Source of the DNA: Oreohelix idahoensis
Taxonomy: Eukaryota > Mollusca > Gastropoda > Stylommatophora > Oreohelicidae
Reading direction: 5' to 3'
Assembly: GCA_024509875.1 (NCBI GenBank)
Contig: JAMPIV010000280.1
Coordinates: 282,229 to 346,228 of the forward strand
Length of the DNA: 64,000 nt
Below the pieces are notes generated by a model, which ran no database searches, had not been told where the DNA came from, and saw only the letters and a program-made list of their open reading frames with translations. A program made the position numbers and the translations under genes. Below, piece by piece: positions 8,890-18,959 of this stretch; position 1 is the stretch's first letter; the number at the start of each line of letters is the position of its first letter.

Positions 8890-11800
8890 GGGAAGCTGTT
8901 GGACCCAGAATAATAACAGCTACTTTCAAAACAGCTAAAAAGAAAATTCATGTAAATGTCATCCAATGTTATGCACCAACTAATGACAAAGAAGAGTCTG
9001 TGAAAGAAGCATTTTATACTAAACTACAGGAAATTATCCGTGTGTTACCGGGGCCCGAAAGGGGAGCAAAGAATAGTAACACTGCACCCTACCACGCATG
9101 TCGTAAAAAGCGACTAAGGAGGGTATGGGCATGGGGCTGTTTACCCCATCCCGTAAAAACTTCGCACAGTGGGCTGATCACCTGCTTGCCAACCAATCTG
9201 ATTACGGAAACAATGATAGATTGTTTGGTCTGTTTTTGTTCCACAAAGACGCCACCAGGCGTGGTGGAAACAGCGATAGATTGATCAATTTGTTGTTGCC
9301 CTAAGACGCCACTAGGCGTACTGGCCACATACTGCTTTGCCGGTTGATGGCTAAGGATGGAAGAAGAAGACAGGAAATTATGGATAAAGTAAAAAGAAGA
9401 GACATCACAATTTTGATGGGTGACATGAATGCAAAGATAGGTACAGTCAATACCGGATTTGAAGAAGTCATGGGAAAACATGGGCTAGGAGTAATGAATG
9501 AAAATGGAGAACTATTCGCAAACTTCTGTGCTTCAAATCAACTGGCTATAGGAGGAAGCATGTTTCCACATAAGAGAATACACAAGGCAACATGGATATC
9601 ACCAGACCATAGAACAGAAAATCAGATCGATCATATATGCATAAAGAAGAAGTTTAGATCATCATTGCAGGATGTAAAGGTATATAGAGGAGCAGATGTG
9701 GCATCAGATCACCATCTTCTGATAGCCAAAATAAAAATGAAACTCAAGAGATATGCAACAATGCAAAATTATAGACAACAGTTTAATGTAGGACAGCTAA
9801 GAAATCAAGAAACAAGAGACAAATTTGCGGTCACAGTATCCAACAAATTCCAAGTGCTACAACAGCTGGAAGATGTAGAGAATACAGAAGACTATTGGCA
9901 GCAGGTCAAAACGGTATGGAAGGAGACATGTGAAGAAATACTGGGGAAAAGGGAAAGACAACAAAAAGCATGGATAACAACAGAAACCATCAATAAGATA
10001 AAAGACAGGAAAAAACAAGAAAGCAGAGTTAAACACAAGCAAAACCAGAAGTTCCAAAGCCAAGGCTCAAGAAGTGTACACAGAAGCAAACAAAGAAGTA
10101 AAAAGAAGTATCAAAAGAGACAAGAGGAAGTATATTGAGGAGTTGGCAAGAGAGGCAGAAGATGCTGCAGCCAAAGGAAATATGAGAGAACTGTATAGCA
10201 GCACAAAGAAGTTAACAGGGAAATACAAGCAAACAAGTTGCCTCATAAAAGACAAGAATGGGAAACTGCTCAGCAATATACAAGAGCAAATGAAGAGGTG
10301 GACAGAATATTTTGGGGACCTTCTCAATAGACCAGCTCCACAAAACCCGCCGGACATCCAGCCAGCAGAAGAAGAGCTACAAATTAACGGTGAAAGACCA
10401 ACGAAGGAAGAAATAAAGAAAGCCATAAAGCTTCTAAGAGATGGAAAAGCGTCTGGACCTGATGGCATTCCAGCAGAGGCCATCAAAGCAGATATCGACA
10501 CGGCTACAGAGATGTTATATAAATTACTTGGTAAAGTCTGGGAAAAGGAAGAGATACCAGCAGAATGGAAGGAAGGATATCTGGTTAAGTTGCCTAAGAA
10601 GGGAAATTTACAAGAGTGCACAAATTATAGAGGAATAATGTTACTATCAGTGCCAGGAAAAGTATTAAACAGGATTATCCTTGAGAGATTAAAAGAGTCC
10701 ATAGACAAGAAATTGAGAGATGAACAAGCAGGTTTTCGACAAAACAGATCATGTACAGACCAGATAGCCACTTTGAGAATAATAGTTGAACAAAGTCTGG
10801 AATGGAATTCACCACTATACATCGGATTTGTGGACTATGAAAAGGCATTTGACAGTGTAGACAGAGAATCACTTTGGAAATTGATGAGGCATTATGGAGT
10901 TCCCCTGAAGATCATTAATTTAATAAAGAAAACATATGAAGACATGACATGCAGAGTTCTTCATGAAGGACAGCTTACAGAACCATTTGGGATAAGAACA
11001 GGAGTGCGACAGGGATGCCTCTTGTCTCCATTTCTTTTCTTGCTGGCAATAGATTGGGTTATGAGATCATCGACAACACACAACAGAAATGGAATCCAGT
11101 GGACTCTGACTAAGCAGTTGGATGATCTGGATTTTGCTGATGACTTGGCTCTTCTGTCCCATAACCGTAATCAGATGCAGGACAAATTGAAAACACTCGA
11201 TGAGAGGTCACAGCAATTGGGTCTGAAAATACACAGGGAAAAGACAAAAATAATGAGAATAAATGCAGGTAATGATAACAGGGTTGAACTTGAAGAAACA
11301 CCAATACAAGATGTAGAATCATACACATATCTTGGCAGTAATATAGACAAAGTTGGAGGGACAGACAGCGATATCAAAATAAGAATACAAAAGGCAAGAG
11401 GAGCTTTCATTGCATTGGGAAATATATGGAGATCAAGAGAAATAGGATCCAACACGAAAATAAGAATCTTCAACTCAAATGTGAAGTCAGTCCTATTGTA
11501 TGGCTCTGAGACATGGAGAACAACAAAGACAACAACCAAAAAGCTACAGACTTTCATAAATGGGTGCTTGCGTAGAATAGAGGGATTAAAATGGTATGAC
11601 AAGGTTACCAACGTGGAACTGATGACAAGAACTAGACAAGTGCCAGTGGAACAAGAGATGAGAAGAAGACGATGGCGATGGATAGGACACACACTGAGGA
11701 AACCTGTTGATAGCATTACAAGGCAGTCCTTGTTCTGGAACCCCCAGGGCAAGAGAGGCAGAGGAAGACCAAGAAGTACATGGAGAAGAGAGTTGGAAAC

Positions 11801-11915
11801 AGAGGTGAAAATGATGAGGAGAACATGGAAAGAACTTGAGATGATGGCACGTGACAGGAGGACTTGGCATGTGTTTGTTGAAGGCCTATGCTCCTTTGGG
11901 AGTGGAGGGTTATGA
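8890..11915 (+). pseudogene. LINE-B endonuclease/reverse transcriptase, broken
   Basis: Endonuclease motifs MGDMNAKIG (about 9417), NQIDHI and SDHHLLIAK (about 9705) are followed by a linker. The reverse transcriptase has NYRGIMLLSV, FVDYEKAFDS (about 10830), GVRQGCLLSPF and FADDLALLSH (about 11135). The C-terminal segment has WIGHTLRKP, a KRGRGRPR basic patch and the stop at 11913-11915. The endonuclease part is cut by SINE-A, and a one-base frameshift at about 10050 separates the endonuclease frame from the 613-codon reverse transcriptase frame (10074-11915). Compared with relatives, the C-terminal domain lacks about 10 residues after RRIEG. Confidence 0.9.
9038..9369 (+). mobile_element. 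SINE-A copy 1 (332 bp), in the LINE-B endonuclease
   Basis: Flanked by TSD ACAGGAAATTAT at 9026-9037 and 9370-9381, an exact 12-bp duplication of LINE-B coding sequence. Its 3' half has two copies of a GACGCCACYAGGCGT module, then CTGCTTTGCCGG, GGCTAAGGATGGAAGAAGAAG, like the end of LINE-A. The 5' part (9050-9190) is longer than in the two 210-bp copies and holds TGTCGTAAAAAGCGACTAAGG. No clear tRNA A/B boxes. Confidence 0.92.
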
Positions 11916-11916
11916 A

Positions 11917-12335
11917 TGAATTACTATAGTTAATTTCTACTAATCAATTACTATAGCTAATTTCTACTAATCAATTACTATAGTTAATTTCTACTAATCA
12001 ATTACTATGGCTAATTGTGACTAAACAATTACTATAGTTAATTTTGACTAATCAATTACCATAGCTAATTTTTACTAATCAATAACTATAGTTAATTTCT
12101 ACTAATCAATTACTATAGTTAATTTCTACTAATCAATTACTATAGAAAATTATACTAATCAATTACTATGGCTAATTTTGACTAAACAATTACTATAGTT
12201 AATTTTGACTAATCAATTACCATAGCTAATTTTGACTAATCAATTACTATAACTAATTTCTACTAATCAATTACTATAGCTAATTTCTACTAATCAATTA
12301 CTATAGCTTATTTCTACTAATCAATTACAACCGTT
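11917..12335. repeat. 27-bp AT-rich minisatellite, right half
   Basis: About 15 tandem units of TACTAATCAATTACTATAG plus CTAATTTC (variants TTGACTAA, TAGTTAAT). More homogeneous than the left half. Confidence 0.92.
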
Positions 12336-12404
12336 AAATACTCTTCACCATTCTCACAGCTAAATTATTGTGATCATTCATCATCAGTTTTCCTTATCAC
12401 TCCC

Positions 12405-12480
12405 TATATTGATAGCATTACAAGGCAGTCCTTGTTCTTGAATCTCCAGGGTAAGAGTGGCTGAAGGAGATCTAAGATTT
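12405..12480 (+). mobile_element. LINE-B 3' end remnant
   Basis: TTGATAGCATTACAAGGCAG TCCTTGTTC then CCAGGGTAAGAG and GAGATCTAAGA match LINE-B at about 11708-11775. Short and diverged. Confidence 0.7.
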
Positions 12481-12945
12481 CAATGACCTAACAATTGCTA
12501 GAAAATGACCTGTAAAAAAATGCATTTATGACCCCAAAAAAATAAAAATAAAAAGCCTAAAAAATACAACTTTCTTTTTTTAGTTTCAGAGCTAAACTAA
12601 CATTCTATTGTATTATTAAAAGAAGAAAGTGACTAGCATAAAAGAAATAAAAAAAAAAAAAAAACTAATAAATATAATTTCTTTTTTTGTTTAACTGTTA
12701 CTGTGCAAAACATTCCGGCGATGCTTCAGCAAGAGTGGACCCACAAAGTAATTTCTTGATTATCACTTTTGTTATTTTACAATTTTCAGAGCTTTTACAA
12801 TAGCATTGCCTTAACTACCGTGTTGAAAATTTTTATTTTTGCAAAGGAGCTGATATTCAATTTCAATACAGTCCTACTTCCAAAATAAATTTAAAAAATA
12901 ATACGCAAAAGTATGTTTCAGGTACCTATGAGAAACAAAGAAGTA
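12481..12945. other. No recognised feature (A-rich)
   Basis: Several A and T homopolymers, including a 16-base A run at about 12648-12663. No coding or repeat assignment. Confidence 0.4.
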
Positions 12946-12954
12946 GAAGACTAG

Positions 12955-13075
12955 ACAACAGAAAAACAACAGACGTGATAGGCTTACCGGGAACTGAACC
13001 CAGGACCTTCCGAACGACCCCACCGCCTAGCTACAAGAGCAAATCGTTGCTATCCTCTCTGCCAACTAGGCACCA
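12955..13075 (-). repeat. Possible tRNA-derived SINE head
   Basis: On the minus strand GTGCCTAGTTGGCAGAGAGG is followed about 60 bp later by GGGTTCAGTTCCCGG, which resembles Pol III A and B boxes. The spacing is longer than in a normal tRNA and no second copy was seen. It could also be a degenerate tRNA pseudogene. Confidence 0.35.
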
Positions 13076-13127
13076 CATTTATTTACTGTTTACAGTCCTT
13101 TCCTTATTTGTTACTACTTCCAAAATG

Positions 13128-13545
13128 CAATGAAAGCCACTATTGCCTTCCGTATCCTGATTCTGAGACCATTGTCTGTTGCACCAATTCTGTCTCACCT
13201 GCTGCCAAGATATATATGTGACTCTATGTCTTCTAAAGGTATTTATTCTTCTTCTTCTTCATACACTCTCAGACGTCTACCTGAATATGTTCAAAGAAAG
13301 CAGTGGTCAGCTTGAGGCTATTTGTATCTCCATACAGTTTTTCTACGAATGTTACTGGTTTTGGCCATATGTACTTTCTCTGTTCAATACCCTTTACCTC
13401 CCCGAGAAGCATAGGCCTTCAACAAACAAATATCGATGTTTTCATAACCCAATCTATTGCTAGTAAGAAAAGAAATGGAGACAAGAGTCATCCCTGTCTC
13501 ACTCCCGTTCTAATCTGACTAAACAGCTTGATGATCTGGATTTTG
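13128..13545 (-). mobile_element. LINE-B fragment, rearranged and interrupted
   Basis: 13128-13225 is the reverse complement of LINE-B about 11320-11420 (CTGCCAAGATATATATGTGA). 13465-13506 is the reverse complement of the GVRQGC region. 13507-13545 then matches LINE-B about 11105-11141 on the plus strand (CTGACTAAACAGCTTGATGA). A GAA-tailed repeat (13243-13365, reverse) interrupts it. The minus-to-plus switch may be an inversion made during insertion. Confidence 0.7.
13243..13365 (-). mobile_element. GAA-tailed dispersed repeat, copy 2
   Basis: Same 3' end as 7505-7640 on the minus strand: (TTC)n, then CAGACGTCTACCTGAATATG, AAGCAGTGGTCAG. About 120 bp, 5'-truncated. Confidence 0.65.
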
Positions 13546-13764
13546 CACTTTCTCTGTTGCTCAATAGGTATTTCTAAAAGTACAATTTAGCTAATGTTTG
13601 CCCAATTTGTTTATATTATCTTTTCCATTTTTAAAAAAAGGTGTATAAATAAAGCATTTTATATGTTATAACACACTCATAATGTAAAACAAATTGTTAC
13701 AGAAACCAATGTTGCAAGAGCACAATAATGCTATGGGGCATGCTTCAGGCAAGGGGGTTAAATA

Positions 13765-13870
<106 letters not shown>

Positions 13871-13871
13871 T

Positions 13872-14463
13872 ACTGGACAAAAGTTAAGGGCCACCATTCA
13901 GTTTAGACGAGGTTTATATAATTGATTGGCAAACTGTAAAGACAAGTGAAAATGTCATTAAAACTGAGCTCAGAGAAATGTGTATACATTTCTGTGTGCA
14001 CTACGTTATTTTTTTTTAAATGCCCAAAAACTGGGTCACTTTAAACCGCACGTGAAAATTGCCATTGTTGCTGCAAAAACTCATGGTTTTTGCAACATGC
14101 CCCACTAGTTCAAAAGGTGAAAAAGTGAGTTGAATTTGAATGCACGTGGAAAATGATCATCGGTAAAGTGTTCACCGCTGGTATGCAATAAATCAGTATG
14201 ACAAGTGGTCGAAATGATCACTGCCTTAGCCATGCCACCAAGGAGAAGTCTCAGCACTGTAGACCGTGGTCGACCCATGGCATGGATTCAGGATGGTCAA
14301 TCTGTTCGTCATGTTGCAAGAAATTTAGCAGTGTCCCACTCTACCATTCAGAGACTCCTTGAGAGATTTCAAGCTACCAGACATTTGGAAAATCGACCCT
14401 GCTCACGAAGAATTATATAAACCTTGTCTAAATTGAATGGCTGCCTTTAACTTTCGTCGTCCT
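13872..14463 (+). mobile_element. Tc1-like transposon, internally deleted
   Basis: Left end CTGGACAAAAGTTAAGGGCC ACCATTCAGTTTAGACGAGG. The right end, reverse-complemented, reads AAAGTTAAAGGCAGCCATTC AATTTAGACAAGG. The inverted repeats are about 45 bp and imperfect. Only the N-terminal helix-turn-helix part of the transposase remains; the frame runs directly into the right repeat at 14416, so the catalytic domain has been deleted. Confidence 0.85.
14205..14420 (+). pseudogene. Tc1 transposase N-terminal remnant
   Basis: Encodes a Tc1-type helix-turn-helix: PPRRSLSTVDRGRPMAWI, then GQSVRHVARNLAVSHSTIQR and LLERFQATRHLENRP. This corresponds to the first DNA-binding subdomain, roughly 60 of the usual 340 residues. 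No DDE catalytic domain follows. The start is either 14205 or the Met before PPRRS at 14235. Confidence 0.85.
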
Positions 14464-14469
14464 CGTCGT

Positions 14470-14552
14470 TGTGTGTGTGTGTGTGTATGGGGGGTGGGGG
14501 TGGGGGTGGGGGTGGGTGGGTGGGTGTGTGTGTGTGTGTGGGGGGGGGGGGG
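14470..14552 (+). repeat. TG/G-rich low-complexity tract with G4 potential
   Basis: (GT)n, then repeated GGGGGT, GGGTGGGTGGG, (TG)n and a G run of about 14. Several G runs of 3-6 separated by single T make an intramolecular G-quadruplex plausible on the plus strand. Confidence 0.9.
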
Positions 14553-14572
14553 ATATATATGTGTTATGCGAC

Positions 14573-14875
14573 ATGAAAATAGTACAGCAACAAATACAAA
14601 ACGACATTGCAAAGTTGGCAGAATTAAAATCCGAAACTGAAGAGATCCTTAAAAGAACCGAAGTAGAAAGACGGGTCATCACTCACAGTGCAAACAAAAC
14701 AACAGAGAGATACAACCAGCAGCAAATTGAAAAATCGCTGAAGGAAATACTAGAGGACCTTCTACCAACAATCATCTACAAAACCCTACAACATATAGAG
14801 ACAGGAAAGACGACACAACAGGAAAACCACACAAATAAGCACAGACAGAGCAAAGCAAGAACACACATGGAATGA
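14573..14875 (+). CDS. Unrecognised 100-codon open frame
   Basis: Starts MKIVQQQIQNDIAKLAEL and is Lys/Glu/Gln/Thr-rich with coiled-coil-like character up to about residue 70 (KSLKEILEDLLPTIIYK), then a polar tail ending ARTHME. No family recognised. It lies between the G-rich tract and a piggyBac-like MITE. It could be an exon fragment, a remnant of an element ORF or a chance frame. Confidence 0.25.
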   Translation: MKIVQQQIQNDIAKLAELKSETEEILKRTEVERRVITHSANKTTERYNQQQIEKSLKEILEDLLPTIIYKTLQHIETGKTTQQENHTNKHRQSKARTHME

Positions 14876-14953
14876 AAAGGCCACCATATAATGAATGGGC
14901 AAACGACAACAGACAGCAGTTGCAAAGGGTCCTTTTCAGGACTAGACCTTTAA

Positions 14954-15620
14954 CTGATTCCGTACGCAAGATCTTTTAAAAGACGCAATGGCCGACAGCT
15001 GTGACCGCAAGATCTTTTAAAAGACGCTGATTTATTTCGTTGTTTCTTTCTATTCTGATATTTTATACTGACCGGAATTTATCTCGAACGGAAGTAAACA
15101 CAAAACTGGGCAAATTTCAACAAGCTTCAACGTCTTTTATTTGCGTTTGAAGCGATTTTTTCCCATTTATCTTCATCTTTAACCGTGTTTTATCGTATCG
15201 CCACAATGGCCGAAAACACACAGGATATGTTACTAATATGTGAACAGTGAACAAACTGTGTGATCAACCATAACTTTCTTACTTTTTCTGTGTTTCTAAA
15301 TGGATTACCTGCACAAAGAGAGCAGTGAAACTGTATTCAATTTATGTTACAAGCCTTACGTAAGTCGAAAATTTTTTTCAAAATTTCAAGTTATCTTTTT
15401 TTCCCTGTACATGTTATATCATAAACATAACATAAAATTAGCTAGAAAGGCATATGGATTTATATTGTTCATCCAATGTACTTTAATTTGATATATAATA
15501 TGTTATACTTAACTCATGATTTGACACACATTGTCAGTAAACGTAAATTATGTATGTGTAAATTTTTGGGGCTTAAAAATAATTCCATCCAGAGCTGAAA
15601 ATAATTACGTACTGAATCAG
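14954..15620. mobile_element. piggyBac-like MITE (TTAA target), copy family 1
   Basis: TTAA at 14950-14953 and 15621-15624. The inverted ends are CTGATTCCGTACGCAAG (left) and CTGATTCAGTACGTAAT (right, reverse-complemented). Length 667 bp. Next to the left end a 22-bp direct repeat (CGCAAGATCTTTTAAAAGAC) occurs at 14964 and 14998, each centred on the palindrome TCTTTTAAAAGA. ATGGCCGAAAACACACAGG at about 15206 opens only a short frame, so it is non-autonomous. Confidence 0.7.
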
Positions 15621-15764
15621 TTAAAGGCTAACATCGACTTAGCTTTTAAGACAGGAATCGCAAAATCTACCCTAATTATAACCAACTGGTTGAACAGGGT
15701 ATCATAAGGGAGATATTCAAACAAACATAAGTAAAGTAAAAAAAAAAAAACACATATATATCAC

Positions 15765-15900
15765 CACAGACAGAAACCCCCACTGCAAGAACATATGAAT
15801 GTTTGGTGGAGGCTTCTTACAAGGTGACCAGATGAAGTGGTAGCTCCATGCTCCATGCAGAGCACAAAGGGAAATGATGGTAGTCTACAGCTACATGAAC
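15765..15900 (+). repeat. Dispersed repeat, SINE-core-like family, copy 2
   Basis: Diverged match to 2270-2360 (ATGAATGTTTGG, AGGCTTCTTACA, GACCAGATGAAGTGGTAGCTCC, AGAGCACAAAGGGAAATGATG). Confidence 0.5.
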
Positions 15901-16045
15901 ATTCATTCCTAAATGTTATGTGAGTCATCTGAACAAATATATTTGTGAACAAGAAATTTAAATGAACAAAACAAGCACCTTTAGTATATACAGTAGTTGA
16001 GTAAGCTGTTAACGGCTTATTATGCCCTGTTAGTTATCATTATTA

Positions 16046-16110
16046 GGATAGTCTGGTGCTCTCTCTTCCAAACCTCTACACCTCACGGTAGAAGGGGAAT
16101 GACTAAGTAA
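16046..16110 (+). mobile_element. LINE-C 3' end, about 65-bp insertion with TSD
   Basis: GGATAGTCTGGTGCTCTC to TACACCTCACGGTAGAAGGG, then AAGTAAGTAAGTAAG. Flanked by GTTATCATTAT on both sides, so even this very short piece is a real retrotransposition event and not a deletion remnant. Confidence 0.9.
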
Positions 16111-16379
16111 GTAAGTAAGTTATCATTATAAAAGTGTTATTGCATCAAAGATTTAAGCCCATTCATTGAAAAATATGATCATGCGAGATGAAAAGTTTAA
16201 GAAATTCCATTAATGTTACCAGAATGAGAAATAATGGCATCAGAAAAACTGTAAAAACTACATCCTGTATCAAATACTTATTTTTCCACACCACATATCA
16301 ACACTGCCACATTCTTAACCACACCACATACGAATGGTACCAAATACTTAACCATACCACATACTAACCCTGCTACCCT
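16111..16379. other. No recognised feature
   Basis: Includes a loose local repeat at 16275-16375 (ACCACATAYYAA / ATACTTAACCATACCACATAC), about three units. No coding signal. Confidence 0.4.
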
Positions 16380-16650
16380 AGACATATATAATCAACCAGA
16401 AAATAAAGTGGTTTGACCATTTCATGAAAAAAAGAGCCAAATCAATTACCACTATGTCTACAACAGCAGACCTTGGTTTGAGGGCATGAGGAAAATCAAG
16501 AAGTAGATGGATAGATGGACAAATTACAGAAATTCTGCAACAACATGGGCTCTCAGCAGCCAGTATGATGCACTTGACTTCAGCTTCCCATGACACTTCA
16601 TGGCAAGACTGGACCAAACTAGAAAAGGGAAAAGTGAAAAAAAGAATTCA
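16380..16650 (+). mobile_element. LINE C-terminal remnant (other RTE-like family)
   Basis: Encodes a degraded non-LTR C-terminus: KWFDHFMKK (compare KWFGHVxRK), KSITTM, then a GKSRSRWIDGQI basic stretch and DTSWQDW. One in-frame stop after LRA. Distinct from LINE-A, -B and -C. Confidence 0.65.
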
Positions 16651-16799
16651 AAATTGTTTCTTATTTGGCTACAAAGGAACTGGTGATAGAAAACTGGACA
16701 GAGAGATCACAAGACACAAGCGTTGGAGAGGAACTGTTAGATGCACAAAACCTTACAGGATCATTATGCAAAAGCATAGTTTGTGGCAAAATGTGAACA

Positions 16800-17250
16800 T
16801 CTGAGAGGTCACAGCAATTTGGTCTAAACAGACACAAAGAAAAGATAAAAATTATCAGAATAAATGTGACAAATGATAACCAGATTGCACTAAAAGATAT
16901 ATCCCTACTAGATGTAAAATGTGACAAATGATAACCAGATTGCACTCACAGAAATATTCCTACAAGATGTAAAATGTGACAAATGATAACCAGATTGCAT
17001 GTAAAGATATATCCCTACAAAATGTAAAATGTGACAAATGATAACCAGATTGCATTTGAAGATATATCCCTACAAGATTGAGTGAAAAGATCACCAATGT
17101 GGAATGACTCACAAGAACCAGTCCAATACCAGTGGAATAAGAGATAAGGAGAAGACAATGGCACAGAACAGAATAAACACTGAGACAAACCAGATGATAA
17201 CATTACAAGGCAGTAACTGTCCTGGACCTCCGAGTTAGAGAAATAGAGGG
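16800..17250 (+). mobile_element. LINE-B fragment with an internal 55-bp tandem expansion
   Basis: Matches LINE-B from GAGGTCACAGCAATTTGG (about 11204) to ATTACAAGGCAG (about 11720), with the middle missing. At 16862-17081 a 55-bp piece (TGTGACAAATGATAACCAGA TTGCA...) is repeated four times, starts at 16862, 16917, 16972 and 17027. Confidence 0.85.
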
Positions 17251-17266
17251 AAGCCAACAAACACTT

Positions 17267-17606
17267 ACTTACTTAGTCGTTTTTTCTTCTACCATGAGGT
17301 GTAGAGGTTTGGAAGAGAGAGCGCCAGACTATCCTATCGGCTGTCTTCCTCCTGGCCTGGTTCCATTCTAGTCCTCGGTCCTTCAAAGATTGTCTAATGT
17401 TGTCCTCCCAGCGGACTCTGGGTCGTCCTGGGGGTCTGGATCCCTGGCTCTTTGTTTCCCATGCTTGTCATGGTAGCCGATCTTCTCCCATTCTGCAGAC
17501 ATGGCCAAACCATCTTAGTTGGGACTGTTCTACTTGGGTCTGCAGGGAGTTGTGAACCATGTCTCTTCTTGTTACTTCAACCACCTTCCTCAGATACCTC
17601 ATTAAA
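17267..17606 (-). mobile_element. LINE-C 3' end, 340 bp, reverse orientation
   Basis: The minus strand encodes YLRKVVEVTRRDMV, QVEQSQLRWFGHVCRMGEDR, a short break, [15 protein letters not shown] sequence and [15 protein letters not shown], then the AAGT tail (ACTTACTTACTTAG at the left). It provides the junction between the two parts of LINE-C split by Gmr-1. Confidence 0.92.
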
Positions 17607-18036
17607 ATTAAAAACATGCTATTACAGAAAAGACATGAAAAGCTCCACCAAGCAAGGCAGTACATGTATACAACAACGTGTAAAAACCTGTAACCTTTCT
17701 TCTTTCTGCTTAAAAAAGGCATCCTTCAGCACCTGCATACCTGGAAGAAAATTATCTTGGTAGTCAAGAAAACCTACCTGAAGGTTAACACAGCTACTAA
17801 GTGTAGCCTAGTTTCTTAAACACAACAGTGCACAATAACCTACAAGAGTCGTAATGTAGCCACTACACTGCAGGTAGGTACACCATTGATTTTCCAGGAA
17901 TGGATGGTCTGGCACTTCCATTAATCCTGACCGAAATACAAGATGGTATTTTAAATACCAGCCACTGCCTGGCTAGTTTACACTTCATTAATAATTCTGT
18001 TTCACAGATCCTAATGAAGGTATATCATTTATACCA
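17607..18036. other. No recognised feature
   Basis: Ordinary AT-rich sequence with no repeat or coding match within the window. Confidence 0.4.
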
Positions 18037-18039
18037 GTG

Positions 18040-18215
18040 GTTCTAAAACATTTCTTTGCCAGGGTACCCTCGAGATCAGTGGTTTCAAAAGTGGGTGGTA
18101 TAACACACCCCCCCCCCCCCCCCCCGACATTTAGAAGACCTAAGGGGGACAAGAAGATAAAGGGGGGTAACATGGGAGCGTTTAGTCATAAAGGAGTGGT
18201 TGAGGACTTGTCAAG
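18040..18215. mobile_element. hAT-like terminal sequences and C-run
   Basis: CAGTGGTTCTAAAACATTT at 18041 and CAGTGGTTTCAAAAGTGGG at 18079 resemble hAT termini (consensus CAGTGGTTCTCAAA), followed by a C run of about 19 at 18107-18125. No matching right end or TSD was located. Possibly nested MITE remnants. Confidence 0.4.
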
Positions 18216-18474
18216 CTAAATTCAACAACATTAATTAATATAGAATTTATACGTAAAAGCGGTTTGATTTTACAGGGCCCTGACGTGAGCACTTAAAAGG
18301 AAAACGTAACTTGAACAAACAATAACCCACAGCTACTCCCTAACGTCGCTCGTCCCAGTTTCTTATACACCCTACAGCAGAGGTTCCCAAACTGGAGTAC
18401 GAGTTCCAGGGGGTACAAGAAGCTTTTCAAAGGGTAATGGTAATATTTGGTAATTAACTACATTATCCTATTTA

Positions 18475-18874
18475 GGATTCAGGCTTTCGAGCATAAATGT
18501 TATAGAAGAATTTTGCGCATTTGCTATAAAGAGCACAAAACAAATGTCTATGTTAGAGAGAAGATAAACACCTATGCAGGCCACCAAGAACCACTTTTGT
18601 CAATAGTGAAACGTCGAAAGCTTGCCTGGTTTGGGCATGTAACTCGTCATGACTCCCTTTCGAAAACGATCCTTCAGGGAACAGTCGAAGGTAAACGGAG
18701 AAGAGGAAGGCAGAGAAAATCCTAGGCTGATAACATCAAAGAATGGGCAGGACACGGTTTTTCCACACTTGTACGCATTGCTGAGGATAGAGAGCAGTGG
18801 AGGACCCTGTCTGCTGATGCTTCCACCATGGCACCCCTACGACCCATGACGGGTTACGGGCTGAGATGATGATG
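18475..18874 (+). mobile_element. LINE C-terminal fragment (GAT tail), TSD-flanked
   Basis: Encodes FEHKCYRRILRICYKEHKTN, RKLAWFGHVTRHDS, a KRRRGRQRKS basic patch and DNIKEWAGHG-like sequence, then a GATGATGAT tail. TSD ATCCTATTTA at 18465-18474 and 18875-18884. A fourth non-LTR family, 400 bp, with one TAG in the frame at 18723. Confidence 0.88.
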
Positions 18875-18959
18875 ATCCTATTTAAATATTGCGTTTCAGT
18901 GTTCGTGAAAAAAAAAGTTGTGGATTTGAGAGACAACATCAGTGAGACATGGACGAGAT

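Larger units (their letters stand above)
8884..11916 (+). mobile_element. LINE-B, RTE-like non-LTR retrotransposon, 5'-truncated
   Basis: Starts inside the endonuclease (a stretch ending QCYAPTND at about 8975) and runs to the ORF end and a GAATGAATT tail. No poly(A), a very short 3' UTR, one ORF and no RNase H agree with RTE-type elements; the clade is an inference. It sits in the 27-bp minisatellite and carries a SINE-A insertion at 9038-9369. Fragments of the same family recur at 3228, 6737, 8283, 12405, 13128, 16800, 37548 and 51742, the most numerous family here. Confidence 0.9.

Noticed and set aside
10067..10621. 184-codon minus-strand frame
   Set aside because: Antisense shadow of the LINE-B reverse transcriptase; Ser/Leu-rich as expected from A/G-rich sense coding.
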